Shown here: piece after piece, positions 39,134 through 49,343 of the stretch | How the letters are laid out: each line of letters starts with the position of its first letter | Position numbering within the stretch: position 1 is the first letter of the stretch | Assembly: GCF_002042885.1 (NCBI RefSeq) | Contig: NZ_MVFY01000006.1 | Span: forward strand, 186,001-250,000 | Length of the DNA stretch: 64,000 nt | Source of the DNA: Citrobacter portucalensis | Lineage (GTDB): Bacteria; Pseudomonadota; Gammaproteobacteria; Enterobacterales; Enterobacteriaceae | Direction: 5' to 3' | The notes under the pieces: model-generated | Told to the model about the DNA's origin: nothing | Database searches by the model: none | What the model saw: the letters and a program-made list of their open reading frames with translations, nothing else | Made by a program: the position numbers and the translations under genes

Positions 39134-41566
39134 TTACAGCATATGTTCAGTACGCGCGATGATGTCGTCTTGCGCATCCGGAGACAGGGCGGTGAAGAAG
39201 GCGGAATAGCCTGCGACACGCACCACCAGGTCACGATATTGATCCGGGTGTTTTTTGGCTTCCAGCAGCGTTTCACGGGAGACAATGTTGTACTGAATAT
39301 GCCAGCCTTTGTGCTCTTCGAAGAAGGTACGCAGCAGGATCATCAGCTTTTGCTTATCGGATTCATTTTCCAGCGTGGCCGGGTTGAGCTTCTGATTTAA
39401 CAGCACGCCGCCGAGAATCGAACCGGTCGGCAGTTTACCCACCGAACCAATTACCGCCGTTGGGCCGAGATGGTCCGTACCGGAGGCCGGGCTTGCGCCT
39501 TCTGCCAGCGGAGTGTGTGCTTTACGGCCATCCGGCGTTGCCATCGTTGCTGCGCCGAACGGCACGTTTGCCGAAATAGATGAGGTCCCGGCGTAGTAAT
39601 TGCCGCCAACCGGGCCACGTCCGTAACGCGGATTATGATACTGTTTCAGTTCATCGATATAGGTCTGATAAGCGCGGGCCAGCAGCGTATCAACGCTATC
39701 GTCATCGTTGCCGTATTTCGGCGCGCCGTTGATCAGTCGTTGGCGTAACTGCTCATGGGTCAGACCGTCAAAATCATCGGCCAGCGCGGCGGCCAGCTGT
39801 TGTTGACCAATAGCGCCCTGTTCAAAGACCAGTTTCTTCACTGCTGCCAGGCTATTACCGAGGTTGGCAATACCCACCTGCAAACCCGATACCCAGTCAT
39901 ACTTCGCGCCGCCTTGCTTAATGCTTTTCGCCCGTTCAATGCAGTCGTCTACCAGCGCGGAACACAGAATATCGTGCACGTTCTCTTCCAGCATGGTGTC
40001 GACGACATACTCAATTTCTATGGATTTACGCGTGTAGTAGCGGATTTGCGTATCCCAGGCATCCATCACTTCGTCGAAATTGTTGAAGTTACCAGCCGAG
40101 AGCGCTTTTTCCTGTGGCAGAAAGACTTTGCCACTGGTGGCATCACGCCCACCTTCCAGTGCCGCCAGCATCACGCGGGCAAAGTTAATAAAGCTCATGC
40201 CGGTGCAACGGTAGCCCCATTTCCCGCCGACTGCGGTTTCGATACACCCAATGGCCGCATAGTCATAGGCATCCTGCGGTTCAATGCCCAACTTAATGAA
40301 TTCCGGTATGACGATTTCATCGTTATTAAAGGCTGGCATCCCGAAACCGCAGCGGATCACCTGCACGCAGGCATCAAGGAAGTCATTACTCATCCCCGCG
40401 TGATAACGCACGCTCAGGTTTGGCTGCGTAGAACGCAGACGGCCGCAGGACTCCAGAATCGCGTAGGAGAGCGGGTTGACGGCATCCATCGGCTGGCCGT
40501 TGATCAGGTTTTGACCACCAATGGTCACGTTCTGATACAGCGGACTGCCCGCCGAGGCTTTCGAATGGGAGCCGGAACGGATTTTGTTCACTTCCAGCAG
40601 TTTCAGCCAGCAGCTGTGCAACAGTTCAATGGCGTGCTCACGATCCAGACTCTGGTTCAACTCGACGTCGCGACGATAGAACGGGTAGAGGTATTGATCC
40701 ATACGACCAAACGACACCGAGTGACCGTTTGATTCAATTTGCAGGATCAGCTGGATGAAATAGCACAACTGCAATGCCTGCCAGAACGTTTTTGGCGGCT
40801 CATGGGCGATCACATCGCAGTTTTCCGCCATGGTCAGCAGTTCATCTCGACGGCTGGTGCGGGTTTCCGTGGACGCCATTTTACGCGCCAGCGCGGCAAA
40901 GCGCTCAATGTGAAGGCTGACGGCTTCCAGCACGATATCAATCGCTTTCAGGAACTGATCGCCATGGAGGTCTTCCAGACATGTCAGATTGATGCGGGAG
41001 CGACGTTCATCGACTTTGTGACGCAGGCCGTCGAGACCTTTTTCCAGCAGCAGCGGGAAGTTTACCGCCAGGTGTGCGTCGCCGGAGGTCATGTTACCTT
41101 CGGCTTTGATAATGCCGGTTTCCAGCAGCCCTTTCTGCTCATCAGTGAACATCCCGTAGCAGCGATCCTGCACGGTCTGACCACGCCACCATGGGCACAC
41201 CTCATGCAATACACGTTTGTTCTCTTCGCTTACCGCAAAGCCTGCGCCCGGTCTGTCGGCGAGGTCGTCGATCTCTTTTTCAATCCAGGAGACGGTGTAT
41301 TCCGGGAAAATAGGCGCGGCACGCACTTCGCTTGCCTGGTTACCAATGATCAGTTCGTCATGTTTGATCCAGATGGTGCGTTCCGCCAGATGATGAGCTA
41401 GTGCCAGTGCACGACGTACCGGGATAGGCTTATCCAGGTGTTGCTGATACATCTCGGTATAGTGCTGGGCGCGCTCGGTACAAACCGGTGGTTTCACGAT
41501 GTGGATCAGGGCCGTTTTATGCGCTTTGATACGGTCGCTGAGTGTGTCCAGTTTCAGAGTGGTCAT
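39134..41566 (-). CDS. ybiW: YbiW, glycyl-radical enzyme of the dehydratase/lyase type
   Basis: An 810-residue glycyl-radical enzyme. The radical site is RVAGYSAFF with Gly 786; the thiyl cysteine is Cys 441 in AAIGCIETAVGG. The single Cys followed by I-E (GCxE) is the mark of dehydratase/eliminase members, not of true pyruvate formate-lyase, which has a Cys-Cys pair. My recollection of recent work is that E. coli YbiW converts 1,5-anhydroglucitol-6-phosphate to 1-deoxyfructose-6-phosphate, which FsaA can cleave. It is oxygen-sensitive and activated by YbiY, whose gene is 5 bases upstream. Confidence 0.92.
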   Translation of the reverse strand: MTTLKLDTLSDRIKAHKTALIHIVKPPVCTERAQHYTEMYQQHLDKPIPVRRALALAHHLAERTIWIKHDELIIGNQASEVRAAPIFPEYTVSWIEKEIDDLADRPGAGFAVSEENKRVLHEVCPWWRGQTVQDRCYGMFTDEQKGLLETGIIKAEGNMTSGDAHLAVNFPLLLEKGLDGLRHKVDERRSRINLTCLEDLHGDQFLKAIDIVLEAVSLHIERFAALARKMASTETRTSRRDELLTMAENCDVIAHEPPKTFWQALQLCYFIQLILQIESNGHSVSFGRMDQYLYPFYRRDVELNQSLDREHAIELLHSCWLKLLEVNKIRSGSHSKASAGSPLYQNVTIGGQNLINGQPMDAVNPLSYAILESCGRLRSTQPNLSVRYHAGMSNDFLDACVQVIRCGFGMPAFNNDEIVIPEFIKLGIEPQDAYDYAAIGCIETAVGGKWGYRCTGMSFINFARVMLAALEGGRDATSGKVFLPQEKALSAGNFNNFDEVMDAWDTQIRYYTRKSIEIEYVVDTMLEENVHDILCSALVDDCIERAKSIKQGGAKYDWVSGLQVGIANLGNSLAAVKKLVFEQGAIGQQQLAAALADDFDGLTHEQLRQRLINGAPKYGNDDDSVDTLLARAYQTYIDELKQYHNPRYGRGPVGGNYYAGTSSISANVPFGAATMATPDGRKAHTPLAEGASPASGTDHLGPTAVIGSVGKLPTGSILGGVLLNQKLNPATLENESDKQKLMILLRTFFEEHKGWHIQYNIVSRETLLEAKKHPDQYRDLVVRVAGYSAFFTALSPDAQDDIIARTEHML

Positions 41567-41571
41567 GGCGA

Positions 41572-42471
41572 TTATCCTCGTAGGGTCGCGGTTAAACCTT
41601 TAAGGCTGGCGTACTGCTGGGCAAATTCGAGCAGTGCTGGCGCATCAAGCGGTTTATCCGGTGCGTTGTAGGGTTGACTGAGTAAGTGGTATTTGTTGAT
41701 GCCAAGGGTGTGGTAGGGCAAAAAATGGATCTCACCGACGTGAAGCTCATCGGCGGCAAAATCGGTAATGGCCTGAATAGCGGCTTCGTCTGCGTTGAAT
41801 CCCTGAATCAGCGGTACGCGGATAATCATTTTTTTACCGGCGGCAGCCAGTTTTTTTAGATTTTCCAGTACGCGAGAGGCACGCCCATCGGTCCATTGTT
41901 TAAACGGCGCATCCGCCACGTGTTTTAGATCGGCGAGAAACAAATCGACGTCAGCTAATGATGGTTCAATATACTTCCACGGGACATGCAGACAGGTTTC
42001 CACCGCGGTATGAATGCCTGCGTCGTGGCTGGCTTTGAGCAAAGCAGCTGCCAGCTCTGGCTGCATAAACGGTTCACCGCCGGACAGGGTGAGGCCTCCG
42101 CCACTGCGGTCGTAAAACGGTTTATCTCGCAATACGGTCGCCATGATATCGTCCACGCTTTTTACCTCTCCGCAGACGGTTAACGCCTGAGTCGGACAGC
42201 AGTCGGTCAGTACGGTGAGAGCGTCATCGGTCAGTTTTTCGCGATGAATAAGTAATCCGCCCAGCGCCCGTTCAATCACCGCGGGTGCAGCCTGAGCACA
42301 GAGATCGCAACCGTCGAGGCACAAACGCGCGTCATAAAGCAGGTCCTGCGTGCGGGCGCGGCTTTCCGGATTCTGGCACCACCGACAGCCCAGGGAGCAT
42401 CCCTTAAGGAACACCACCGTACGAATACCGGGACCATCATGCGTGGAGTAGCGCTGGATATTAAAAATCAT
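41572..42471 (-). CDS. ybiY: YbiY, radical-SAM glycyl-radical-enzyme activase
   Basis: A 299-residue activase of the PflA family (E. coli YbiY 308). The N-terminal radical-SAM motif is CSLGCRWC (CxxxCxxC, about residues 25-32). An inserted ferredoxin-like part has clustered cysteines ([10 protein letters not shown], then [11 protein letters not shown]), shared with activases of the dehydratase group. GGEPF binds the SAM amino group. It generates the Gly radical on YbiW. The operator pair upstream is shared with the divergent fsaA. Confidence 0.93.
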   Translation of the reverse strand: MIFNIQRYSTHDGPGIRTVVFLKGCSLGCRWCQNPESRARTQDLLYDARLCLDGCDLCAQAAPAVIERALGGLLIHREKLTDDALTVLTDCCPTQALTVCGEVKSVDDIMATVLRDKPFYDRSGGGLTLSGGEPFMQPELAAALLKASHDAGIHTAVETCLHVPWKYIEPSLADVDLFLADLKHVADAPFKQWTDGRASRVLENLKKLAAAGKKMIIRVPLIQGFNADEAAIQAITDFAADELHVGEIHFLPYHTLGINKYHLLSQPYNAPDKPLDAPALLEFAQQYASLKGLTATLRG

Positions 42472-42484
42472 AAGCGACCTCTCT

Positions 42485-42522
42485 TCTTTCGTATAAAGAT
42501 TAAATTACTTTCGAATGAAAGT
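42485..42522. promoter_or_regulatory. Shared palindrome, copy C: operator pair between ybiY and fsaA
   Basis: A perfect ACTTTC-GAAT-GAAAGT (42507-42522) and a weaker copy TCTTTCGTATAAAGAT (42485-42500), 22 bases apart, that is two turns of the helix. They lie just upstream of ybiY and 80-120 bases upstream of fsaA, so one regulator could control both directions. Confidence 0.7.
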
Positions 42523-42603
42523 TATATTGACATGCGTCAACTAACCGTGAGGTTTCGCCGTGCTACCTTTTATTCATGCTAATTATTCGTTTGAGGAAAG
42601 GTT

Positions 42604-43266
42604 ATGGAACTCTATTTAGATACGTCTGATGTTGATGCGGTAAAAGCTCTGGCGCGCATTTTCCCGCTGGCAGGGGTGACCACTAACCCGAGCATTGTGG
42701 CGGCAGGGAACCAGACGCTGGAAGTACTACTGCCGCAACTGCAGGAAGCGATGGGAGGGCAAGGGCGTCTGTTTGCTCAGGTGATGGCGACCACCGCCGA
42801 AGGGATGGTCAGCGATGCGCGTAAGCTACGGGCAATCATTGCTGATATCGTGGTCAAAGTGCCGGTGACAGCAGAAGGTCTGGCGGCTATAAAATTGCTG
42901 AAAGAAGAAGGGATCCCGACGTTAGGTACTGCGGTATACGGTGCAGCTCAAGGGTTATTGGCTGCTCTGGCGGGTGCGGAATACGTTGCGCCATACGTTA
43001 ACCGCGTGGATGCGCAAGGAGGGGATGGCATTCAGACGGTGGCCGACCTGCAGACGTTACTGAAAATGCATGCCCCGCACGCCAAAGTACTGGCAGCCAG
43101 TTTTAAAACACCGCGTCAGGCACTGGATTGTCTGCTGGCGGGCTGCGAGTCCATCACGCTACCGCTGGACGTTGCTCAGCAGATGATTAGCTCTCCGGCG
43201 GTTGATGCTGCCGTCGCGAAGTTTGAGCACGACTGGCAGAGTGCATTTGGACGCACGTCGATCTGA
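42604..43266 (+). CDS. fsaA: FsaA, fructose-6-phosphate aldolase
   Basis: A 220-residue transaldolase-like class I aldolase, same length as E. coli FsaA. The Schiff-base Lys 85 is in [18 protein letters not shown] and RVDAQGGDG are family marks. It cleaves fructose-6-phosphate weakly, and prefers 1-deoxy donors such as hydroxyacetone with glyceraldehyde-3-phosphate, so 1-deoxyfructose-6-phosphate from YbiW is a fitting substrate. AGGAAAG precedes the ATG. Divergent from ybiYW. Confidence 0.95.
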   Translation: MELYLDTSDVDAVKALARIFPLAGVTTNPSIVAAGNQTLEVLLPQLQEAMGGQGRLFAQVMATTAEGMVSDARKLRAIIADIVVKVPVTAEGLAAIKLLKEEGIPTLGTAVYGAAQGLLAALAGAEYVAPYVNRVDAQGGDGIQTVADLQTLLKMHAPHAKVLAASFKTPRQALDCLLAGCESITLPLDVAQQMISSPAVDAAVAKFEHDWQSAFGRTSI

Positions 43267-43267
43267 T

Positions 43268-43349
43268 GCTGTTGCCGGGTGGCGCTAACGCTTACCCGGC
43301 CTACGTTGGAGCCGTTGTAGGTCGGGTAAGGCGAAGCCGCCACCCGACT
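43268..43349. repeat. REP/BIME element between fsaA and moeB
   Basis: TTGCCGGGTGGCGCTAACGC to ACCCGGCCTAC and GTAGGTCGGGTAAGGCG to GCCACCCGAC form facing REP units between convergent genes. Confidence 0.85.
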
Positions 43350-43352
43350 TTT

Positions 43353-44102
43353 TTACTGCCCGCAAACCTCACACCCCGGGTTGCGCATCAGCTTCATTTC
43401 GCGAAACTGGCAGGTCATGGCATCGTACATGACGATTTTTCCGGATGCCGGTTTACCGTAGTTTGCCAGTAGCTTAATGGCTTCCATCGCCTGTAACGAT
43501 CCGATCACGCCGATCAGCGGGGCCATCACTCCGGCTTCTACGCAGGTCAGGGCATTTTCACCGAACAGACGACTCAGGCAACGGTAGCAGGGCTCACCGT
43601 CCTGGTATGTAAATACGGTAATTTGTCCTTCCATGCGAATAGCTGCACCGGAAACCAGCGGGACTCTGGCGGCAAAACATCCGGCATTCAGCTGATTGCG
43701 GATGCTGACGTTATCCGTACAGTCCAGCACCAAATCGTGTTCGGCAATAAGCGCGTGAATCTCGCTATCGTCAAGCAGCGCATTCACCGGCGTAATGGCG
43801 ATATAAGGGTTAATCCGCGCCAGCGCGTCACGGGCGGATAGCACTTTGGGTTGCCCGACGGTTGCATCGCTGTGCAGCGTCTGGCGTTGGAGGTTCGACA
43901 CGGAGACCGTGTCAAAGTCGAGCAGGGTTAAATGTCCGACGCCAGCGCCTGCAAGGTACTGAGTTGCTGCGCATCCCAGTCCCCCCAGACCAACGACCAG
44001 TACCCGCGCATCTTTGAGCGCTTCCTGACCTTCGAAATCGAAGCCGCGCAGAATGATTTGCCGGTTATAGCGCATCATCTCCTGGTCGCTGAGTTCTGCC
44101 AT
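43353..44102 (-). CDS. moeB: MoeB, molybdopterin-synthase adenylyltransferase
   Basis: A 249-residue E1-like enzyme, same length as E. coli MoeB. Nucleotide-binding VVGLGGLGCAATQYLAGAG (about 35-53), RQTLH..., ATP-site Asp region DCTDN, and zinc-binding CYRC and CEVC pairs. It adenylates the C-terminal Gly of MoaD in molybdopterin synthesis. Its ATG overlaps the moeA stop by one base (TAATG). Confidence 0.97.
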   Translation of the reverse strand: MAELSDQEMMRYNRQIILRGFDFEGQEALKDARVLVVGLGGLGCAATQYLAGAGVGHLTLLDFDTVSVSNLQRQTLHSDATVGQPKVLSARDALARINPYIAITPVNALLDDSEIHALIAEHDLVLDCTDNVSIRNQLNAGCFAARVPLVSGAAIRMEGQITVFTYQDGEPCYRCLSRLFGENALTCVEAGVMAPLIGVIGSLQAMEAIKLLANYGKPASGKIVMYDAMTCQFREMKLMRNPGCEVCGQ

Positions 44103-45337
44103 TACAGGCCTCCAAACAGTGCGTTAAACGGCTCGACCTCAACCCATTCTCCGGCCTCAACGTTACCGCGATCGCGCTCCAGCACGATAAAGCAGTTGCC
44201 CTGGCTAAAGGAGCTAAAAATATGCGAGCCCTGGTGTCCGGTGGTGGTGACTTCCAGTTCGCCTTCCGCGGTACGCTGCAATACACCACGTTGAAAATCC
44301 AGACGCCCTGGCGTTTTCTTCAGGCGTGAGGCTGTGCGCACGCGCTGGCGCGGAGGTAACCCACAGGCGGTGTTTCCGCTGAGTTTCGCCAGCAGCGGTT
44401 GCACCAGTTGATAAAAGGTGAGGGCCGCAGAAACCGGATTACCCGGCAGGCCGCAAAACCAGCTGTTGCTCAGTTTACCAAACGCGAACGGTTTACCGGG
44501 TTTGATGGCCAGCTTCCAGAAGGCAATTTCTCCCAGCTCTTCCAGAATGGTTTTGGTGTAATCCGCTTCGCCTACCGAAACGCCACCAGAGCTGATGACG
44601 ACATCGGCCTGGCTGTCGGCTTCGATAAACGCGGCCCGCAGCGCGTTGGGATCGTCGCGAATAATTCCTAAGTTGATCACTTCGCAGCCCAGTTGCTGCA
44701 GCATCAGGTGAACGGTCAGACGGTTTGTGTCATAAATCTGCCCGTCGCCCAGCGGTTGACCCGGCAGTTGCAGCTCATCACCGGTGGAGAACAACGCCAC
44801 GCGAACTTTGCGAACGACCGGTACTTCGGCAATGCCGAGCGAGGCCAGAACAGGAAGCTCGGCGGTTGTCAGACGAGTTCCGGTAGGGAATACCACCGCG
44901 CCGTTTGCGATATCTTCACCGCGCAGACGAATATTTTGTCCGCTGCGGACCTCGGCGGTAAAACGCACACCGTCGTCAGTTTGTTCCGTTTGCTCCTGCA
45001 TCACCACCGCTTCACAACCGGCAGGCACCGGGGCACCGGTCATAATGCGGATGCAGGTTCCCGCAGGCCACTCGCCGTGGAATGGTTGACCAGCAAAGGC
45101 TTTGCCAGCCACCGCAAGAGGCTGGTCTGATTGTAAATCGGCTAATCGCACCGCATAGCCATCCATTGCCGAGTTATCGAATCCCGGCACATCAATCGGG
45201 GAGATGACGTCGGTGGCCAGAATGCGGCCAAAGCATTGAACCAGCGGCAGCGTTTCGACGGCGGTGAGTGGGGTAATACGCGAAAGCATCTGAGAGAGAG
45301 CCGTTTCAAGCGGCATCAGTCCGGCGGTAAATTCCAT
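44102..45337 (-). CDS. moeA: MoeA, molybdopterin molybdenumtransferase
   Basis: A 411-residue enzyme, same length as E. coli MoeA. Visible are SAMDGYAV (about 58), MTGAPVP (about 100), the MoCF/MPT domain [12 protein letters not shown] (about 245), KPGKPFAFG and LPGNPVS. It inserts molybdate into adenylated molybdopterin. The ATG at 45337 follows AGGAG; the seven preceding codons of the open frame are not conserved. Operon moeA-moeB. Confidence 0.96.
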   Translation of the reverse strand: MEFTAGLMPLETALSQMLSRITPLTAVETLPLVQCFGRILATDVISPIDVPGFDNSAMDGYAVRLADLQSDQPLAVAGKAFAGQPFHGEWPAGTCIRIMTGAPVPAGCEAVVMQEQTEQTDDGVRFTAEVRSGQNIRLRGEDIANGAVVFPTGTRLTTAELPVLASLGIAEVPVVRKVRVALFSTGDELQLPGQPLGDGQIYDTNRLTVHLMLQQLGCEVINLGIIRDDPNALRAAFIEADSQADVVISSGGVSVGEADYTKTILEELGEIAFWKLAIKPGKPFAFGKLSNSWFCGLPGNPVSAALTFYQLVQPLLAKLSGNTACGLPPRQRVRTASRLKKTPGRLDFQRGVLQRTAEGELEVTTTGHQGSHIFSSFSQGNCFIVLERDRGNVEAGEWVEVEPFNALFGGL

Positions 45338-45511
45338 GAGAAGACTCCTGCGGGGCAAAATCGAATCCGCTCATTATGTCAGAAAATGGACGCGGACAGT
45401 ATGCTACCTCAGGCTTAGGATCCGATCTGAGACAGGTTTTCTGCCAGAGAATAGCGCTACAGGAAAAATGCAGTATAGACTCATTATTTCTGCTTTTTTC
45501 CAGGAGGCTAA

Positions 45512-46300
45512 ATGGCTGCGACTATCCCGAATTCAATTCGACAACAGGTGAATGCCGCCAGTGCACTGATTGCGCGGATTATAGAGGGCGACCTGGTTGC
45601 TGTTCATTTGTATGGCTCTGCTGTTGAAGGTGGCTTAAAGCCCCAAAGCGATATCGATTTACTGGTTACCATTAGGCAGCCACTGAATACCCGGCAAAGA
45701 AAAGATCTGATGCAGGGTTTTCTGGAAATATCAGCACCGCCTGGCAGCGTTGATAGCTATCGGGCGCTGGAAGTGACCATTGTGGTCTATTCACAACTTG
45801 TGCCGTGGCGATTCCCACCGTCAAGAGAAATGCAATTTGGCGAATGGTTGCGTGACGATATTCGCGCGGGAATTGTTGAACCGAGACAGGTGGATCCTGA
45901 TCTTTCGATCCTGCTGACCCAGGCCCGGCGCGCCAGCGTAGCGTTGTTCGGTGAACCCGCTGAGACGTTATTCAACGTCATCCCTTTTAGCGATGTCGTG
46001 CAAACGTTTCGGCATATCCTTGATATGTGGCAGAAACCGGGCGATTTAGAGGGTGACGAGCGAAATATCATCCTTACTCTGGCGCGTATTTGGTACAGCG
46101 TAGTTACGGGCAATATTGTCGCTAAAGATGAAGCTGCCTCCTGGCTTATACCGCAATTACCCGATGAGTATGCTGATACGCTGCAAGCCGCACGTGCAGA
46201 ATACCTGGGGTTAACCAAAAAGAACTGGGCTGCGTCTATGCCATCTGTTGAACGCTTTGTGTTTTATGCAAAAAAACAGATTGCCGATCGGCTTGAATAA
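45512..46300 (+). CDS. AadA-type aminoglycoside (3'')(9) nucleotidyltransferase
   Basis: A 262-residue protein clearly homologous to the chromosomal AadA of Salmonella enterica. Catalytic residues fall at the same numbers: G35-S36 and D47/D49 in GSAVEGGLKPQSDIDLLV, E87 in RALEV, W112 in FGEWL, D182 in EGDE, R192 and K205. The residues reported as needed for streptomycin binding, W173 and D178, are also present. It should transfer AMP to streptomycin and spectinomycin if expressed. AGGAGG precedes the ATG at 45512. It sits singly between moeA and iaaA, with no integron attC site, integrase or IS, so it is a resident gene. E. coli has none here. Confidence 0.9.
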   Translation: MAATIPNSIRQQVNAASALIARIIEGDLVAVHLYGSAVEGGLKPQSDIDLLVTIRQPLNTRQRKDLMQGFLEISAPPGSVDSYRALEVTIVVYSQLVPWRFPPSREMQFGEWLRDDIRAGIVEPRQVDPDLSILLTQARRASVALFGEPAETLFNVIPFSDVVQTFRHILDMWQKPGDLEGDERNIILTLARIWYSVVTGNIVAKDEAASWLIPQLPDEYADTLQAARAEYLGLTKKNWAASMPSVERFVFYAKKQIADRLE

Positions 46301-46491
46301 TATATTCAACGATGTTGGAAGAAACTCTTTCTGTTTAACTCATCTAAATAACCTGATGGGATGGGGCGTGAGGTACGGGCCTTAACCTTTACATGACGTC
46401 TGCATCTTTCTATATTCAAAAATCGAATCAATAAGTCACAGAAATTCTGATATTTATAACCCCGGTACCTGCCACCTGATGGACGAAAAAA

Positions 46492-47457
46492 ATGGGTAAA
46501 GCAGTCATTGCAATTCACGGCGGCGCAGGGGCTATCACCCGTTCGCAGCTGAGCCAGGAGCAAGAGTTGCGTTATATTCAGGCGCTGTCGGATATCGTTG
46601 AAACCGGTCAGCGGATGCTTGAGGACGGTCGTAGCGCACTGGATGTGGTGACCGAAGCCGTGCGCCTGCTGGAAGAGTGTCCGTTGTTTAATGCCGGAAT
46701 TGGCGCGGTGTATACCCGTGATGAAACCCATGAACTGGATGCCTGCGTGATGGACGGTAACACGCTGAATGCGGGAGCCGTCGCCGGAGTCAGCCATTTA
46801 CGCAATCCGATTCTCGCGGCGCGCCTGGTAATGGAACACAGCCCACACGTCATGATGATAGGTGAAGGGGCTGAAAACTTTGCCATTGCGCAGGGTATGG
46901 AGCGCGTATCAGCGGATATTTTCTCGACGCCAGAACGCTACGCTCAACTACTGGCGGCGCGAACAGCGGGTGAAACGGTACTGGACCATAGCGCGAGCCC
47001 GCTGGATGAAAACAACAAAATGGGTACCGTGGGGGCGGTCGCGTTAGATATGTTTGGCAATCTGGCGGCCGCAACATCGACCGGGGGGATGACCAACAAA
47101 TTACCTGGGCGGGTGGGTGACAGTCCGTTGGTCGGCGCAGGCTGTTATGCCAATAACGCAAGTGTGGCAGTCTCCTGCACCGGAACCGGGGAAGTCTTTA
47201 TTCGTGCGCTGGCGGCCTATGACATTGCGGCGTTGATGGACTATGGCGGCCTGAGTTTATCCGAAGCGTGTGAACGCGTAGTGATGGAAAAATTACCGGC
47301 GCTTGGCGGCAGTGGCGGTTTAATTGCTATCGATCATGAGGGCAACGTGGCCTTGCCGTTTAATAGCGAAGGCATGTACCGCGCCTGGGGATACGCAGGC
47401 GATACGCCAACCACCGGTATTTATCGGGAAAAAGGAGATAGCGTTGCCACACAGTGA
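46492..47457 (+). CDS. iaaA: IaaA, isoaspartyl peptidase/beta-aspartyl-peptidase (asparaginase type III)
   Basis: A 321-residue N-terminal nucleophile hydrolase, same length as E. coli IaaA. Autocleavage occurs before Thr 179 in [11 protein letters not shown]; the substrate segment [15 protein letters not shown] and GTGEVFIR follow. It splits isoaspartyl dipeptides and also acts in glutathione use, consistent with the gsi genes behind it. The gsiA start lies inside its 3' end (14-base overlap). Confidence 0.96.
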   Translation: MGKAVIAIHGGAGAITRSQLSQEQELRYIQALSDIVETGQRMLEDGRSALDVVTEAVRLLEECPLFNAGIGAVYTRDETHELDACVMDGNTLNAGAVAGVSHLRNPILAARLVMEHSPHVMMIGEGAENFAIAQGMERVSADIFSTPERYAQLLAARTAGETVLDHSASPLDENNKMGTVGAVALDMFGNLAAATSTGGMTNKLPGRVGDSPLVGAGCYANNASVAVSCTGTGEVFIRALAAYDIAALMDYGGLSLSEACERVVMEKLPALGGSGGLIAIDHEGNVALPFNSEGMYRAWGYAGDTPTTGIYREKGDSVATQ

Positions 47458-49315
47458 TGAGCTTGATGCCAGCGACGTGCTGGCAGTCAGAAATCTGAAT
47501 ATTGCCTTTGAACAGGAGCAGCAGCGTGTCAGCGCAGTGCGTAATCTGTCATTTCGCCTGAAGCGTGGCGAAACGCTGGCGATTGTTGGTGAGTCCGGTT
47601 CAGGAAAGTCGGTGACGGCCTTGTCGCTGATGCGTCTGATTGAACAAGCAGGCGGCGAGGTAAGCTGCGATGAAATGCTGCTGCGACGCCGCAACCGGCA
47701 GGTTATTGAGCTGGGTGAACAGAGCGCATCACAAATGCGTCACGTGCGCGGTGCGGATATCGCGATGATCTTCCAGGAGCCTATGACATCGCTCAATCCG
47801 GTGTTTACCGTGGGCGAGCAGATTGCCGAGTCTATACGCTTGCACCAGGGCGCCAGTCATGAAGAGGCGATGGTAGAAGCGAAGCGGATGCTCGATCAGG
47901 TGCGTATCCCCGAGGCGAAGGCGATTTTATCGCGTTATCCACACCAGCTTTCCGGCGGTATGCGCCAGCGGGTGATGATCGCCATGGCACTGTCGTGTCG
48001 CCCTGCGGTTTTAATTGCCGATGAGCCGACGACCGCGCTGGATGTCACCATTCAGGCGCAGATCCTGCAACTGATAAAAGTGTTGCAGCAGGATATGTCG
48101 ATGGGAGTGATCTTCATTACCCACGATATGGGCGTTGTGGCGGATATTGCTGACCGCGTGCTGGTGATGTATCAGGGCGAGGCGGTAGAAACCGGCAGCG
48201 TTGAACAGATTTTTCACGCTCCCCAGCATCCCTATACCAAAGCGCTGTTGGCAGCCGTGCCGCAGCTTGGGGCGATGAACGGGCATGAGCTTCCGCGCCG
48301 TTTCCCGCTCATTTCATTGCACGATCCCAGTCATGTAGAACCGCAGACCGAGCAGGACACCGTGGTTGAAGGCGAGCCTATCCTACGGGTACGTAATCTG
48401 GTGACGCGTTTTCCTCTGCGCAGCGGCATTCTAAATCGCGTGACTCGCGAGGTGCATGCAGTGGAAAACGTCAGCTTTGACCTGTGGCCGGGAGAAACGC
48501 TCTCACTGGTGGGGGAGTCGGGCTGCGGGAAATCCACCACCGGGCGGGCGCTGCTGCGCCTGGTTGAGTCTCAGCGTGGGGAAATCATTTTCAACGGACA
48601 GCGTATTGATACCCTTGCTGCCAGCAAGTTGCAGCCGCTGCGTCGGGATATTCAGTTTATCTTCCAGGATCCGTATGCCTCGCTCGATCCGCGCCAGACC
48701 GTGGGATATTCCATTCTGGAGCCGCTACGGGTACATGGGTTATTGCAGGGCGATGCGGGATCAAAACGGGTTGCATGGTTGTTGGAACGTGTAGGCTTGC
48801 TACCTGAGCATGCCTGGCGCTATCCGCACGAGTTTTCCGGCGGTCAGCGTCAACGTATCTGTATTGCACGGGCATTGGCGCTCAATCCCAAAGTGATTAT
48901 TGCCGATGAATCTGTCTCGGCGCTGGATGTTTCAATTCGCGGGCAAATCATCAATCTGATGCTCGATCTGCAGCGAGAATTGGGTATCGCATACCTGTTT
49001 ATTTCCCACGATATGGCGGTAGTGGAACGGATCAGTCATCGTGTGGCGGTAATGTATCTGGGGCAGATCGTTGAGATAGGCACCCGACGGGCGGTGTTTG
49101 AAAATCCGCAACATCCGTACACTCGCAAGCTGATGGCAGCAGTTCCGGTCGCCGATCCATCCCATCACCGTCCCCAGCGCGTGCTGTTGTCGGACGATAT
49201 CCCCAGCAATATTCGTAAACGTGGCGAAGAGATTTCCCCCGTATCACTCCAGTTAGTTGGTCCGGGGCATTATGTTGCGCGTCCGCTACCAGAAAATGCG
49301 CTTTCGCGTTTATAA
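47444..49315 (+). CDS. gsiA: GsiA, glutathione ABC importer ATPase (double domain)
   Basis: A 623-residue fused oligopeptide-type ATPase, identical in length to E. coli GsiA when started at the TTG at 47444. AAGGAG stands 8 bases before that TTG, and the next residues PHSDELDA match E. coli. The longer frame from 47324 lies inside iaaA and is rejected. Domain 1: [28 protein letters not shown]; domain 2: [29 protein letters not shown]. It energises glutathione import. Confidence 0.95.
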   Translation: MPHSDELDASDVLAVRNLNIAFEQEQQRVSAVRNLSFRLKRGETLAIVGESGSGKSVTALSLMRLIEQAGGEVSCDEMLLRRRNRQVIELGEQSASQMRHVRGADIAMIFQEPMTSLNPVFTVGEQIAESIRLHQGASHEEAMVEAKRMLDQVRIPEAKAILSRYPHQLSGGMRQRVMIAMALSCRPAVLIADEPTTALDVTIQAQILQLIKVLQQDMSMGVIFITHDMGVVADIADRVLVMYQGEAVETGSVEQIFHAPQHPYTKALLAAVPQLGAMNGHELPRRFPLISLHDPSHVEPQTEQDTVVEGEPILRVRNLVTRFPLRSGILNRVTREVHAVENVSFDLWPGETLSLVGESGCGKSTTGRALLRLVESQRGEIIFNGQRIDTLAASKLQPLRRDIQFIFQDPYASLDPRQTVGYSILEPLRVHGLLQGDAGSKRVAWLLERVGLLPEHAWRYPHEFSGGQRQRICIARALALNPKVIIADESVSALDVSIRGQIINLMLDLQRELGIAYLFISHDMAVVERISHRVAVMYLGQIVEIGTRRAVFENPQHPYTRKLMAAVPVADPSHHRPQRVLLSDDIPSNIRKRGEEISPVSLQLVGPGHYVARPLPENALSRL

Positions 49316-49343
49316 CAGGCAGGCAGGGTTTAAGGAGAATAAC

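Noticed and set aside
39755-40732. Open frame of 325 codons on the plus strand
   Set aside because: Lies wholly antisense to ybiW, has no ribosome site and no recognisable protein sequence; it is a codon-bias shadow.
39134-41566. Calling YbiW a pyruvate formate-lyase
   Set aside because: It lacks the Cys-Cys active-site pair and has the GCxE motif of dehydratase/lyase-type glycyl-radical enzymes.
45512-46300. Integron cassette origin for the aadA-type gene
   Set aside because: No attC-like inverted repeats, integrase or second cassette could be seen at either end.
46306-46797. Minus-strand frame upstream of and overlapping iaaA
   Set aside because: Mostly antisense to iaaA; the intergenic part is not conserved or protein-like.
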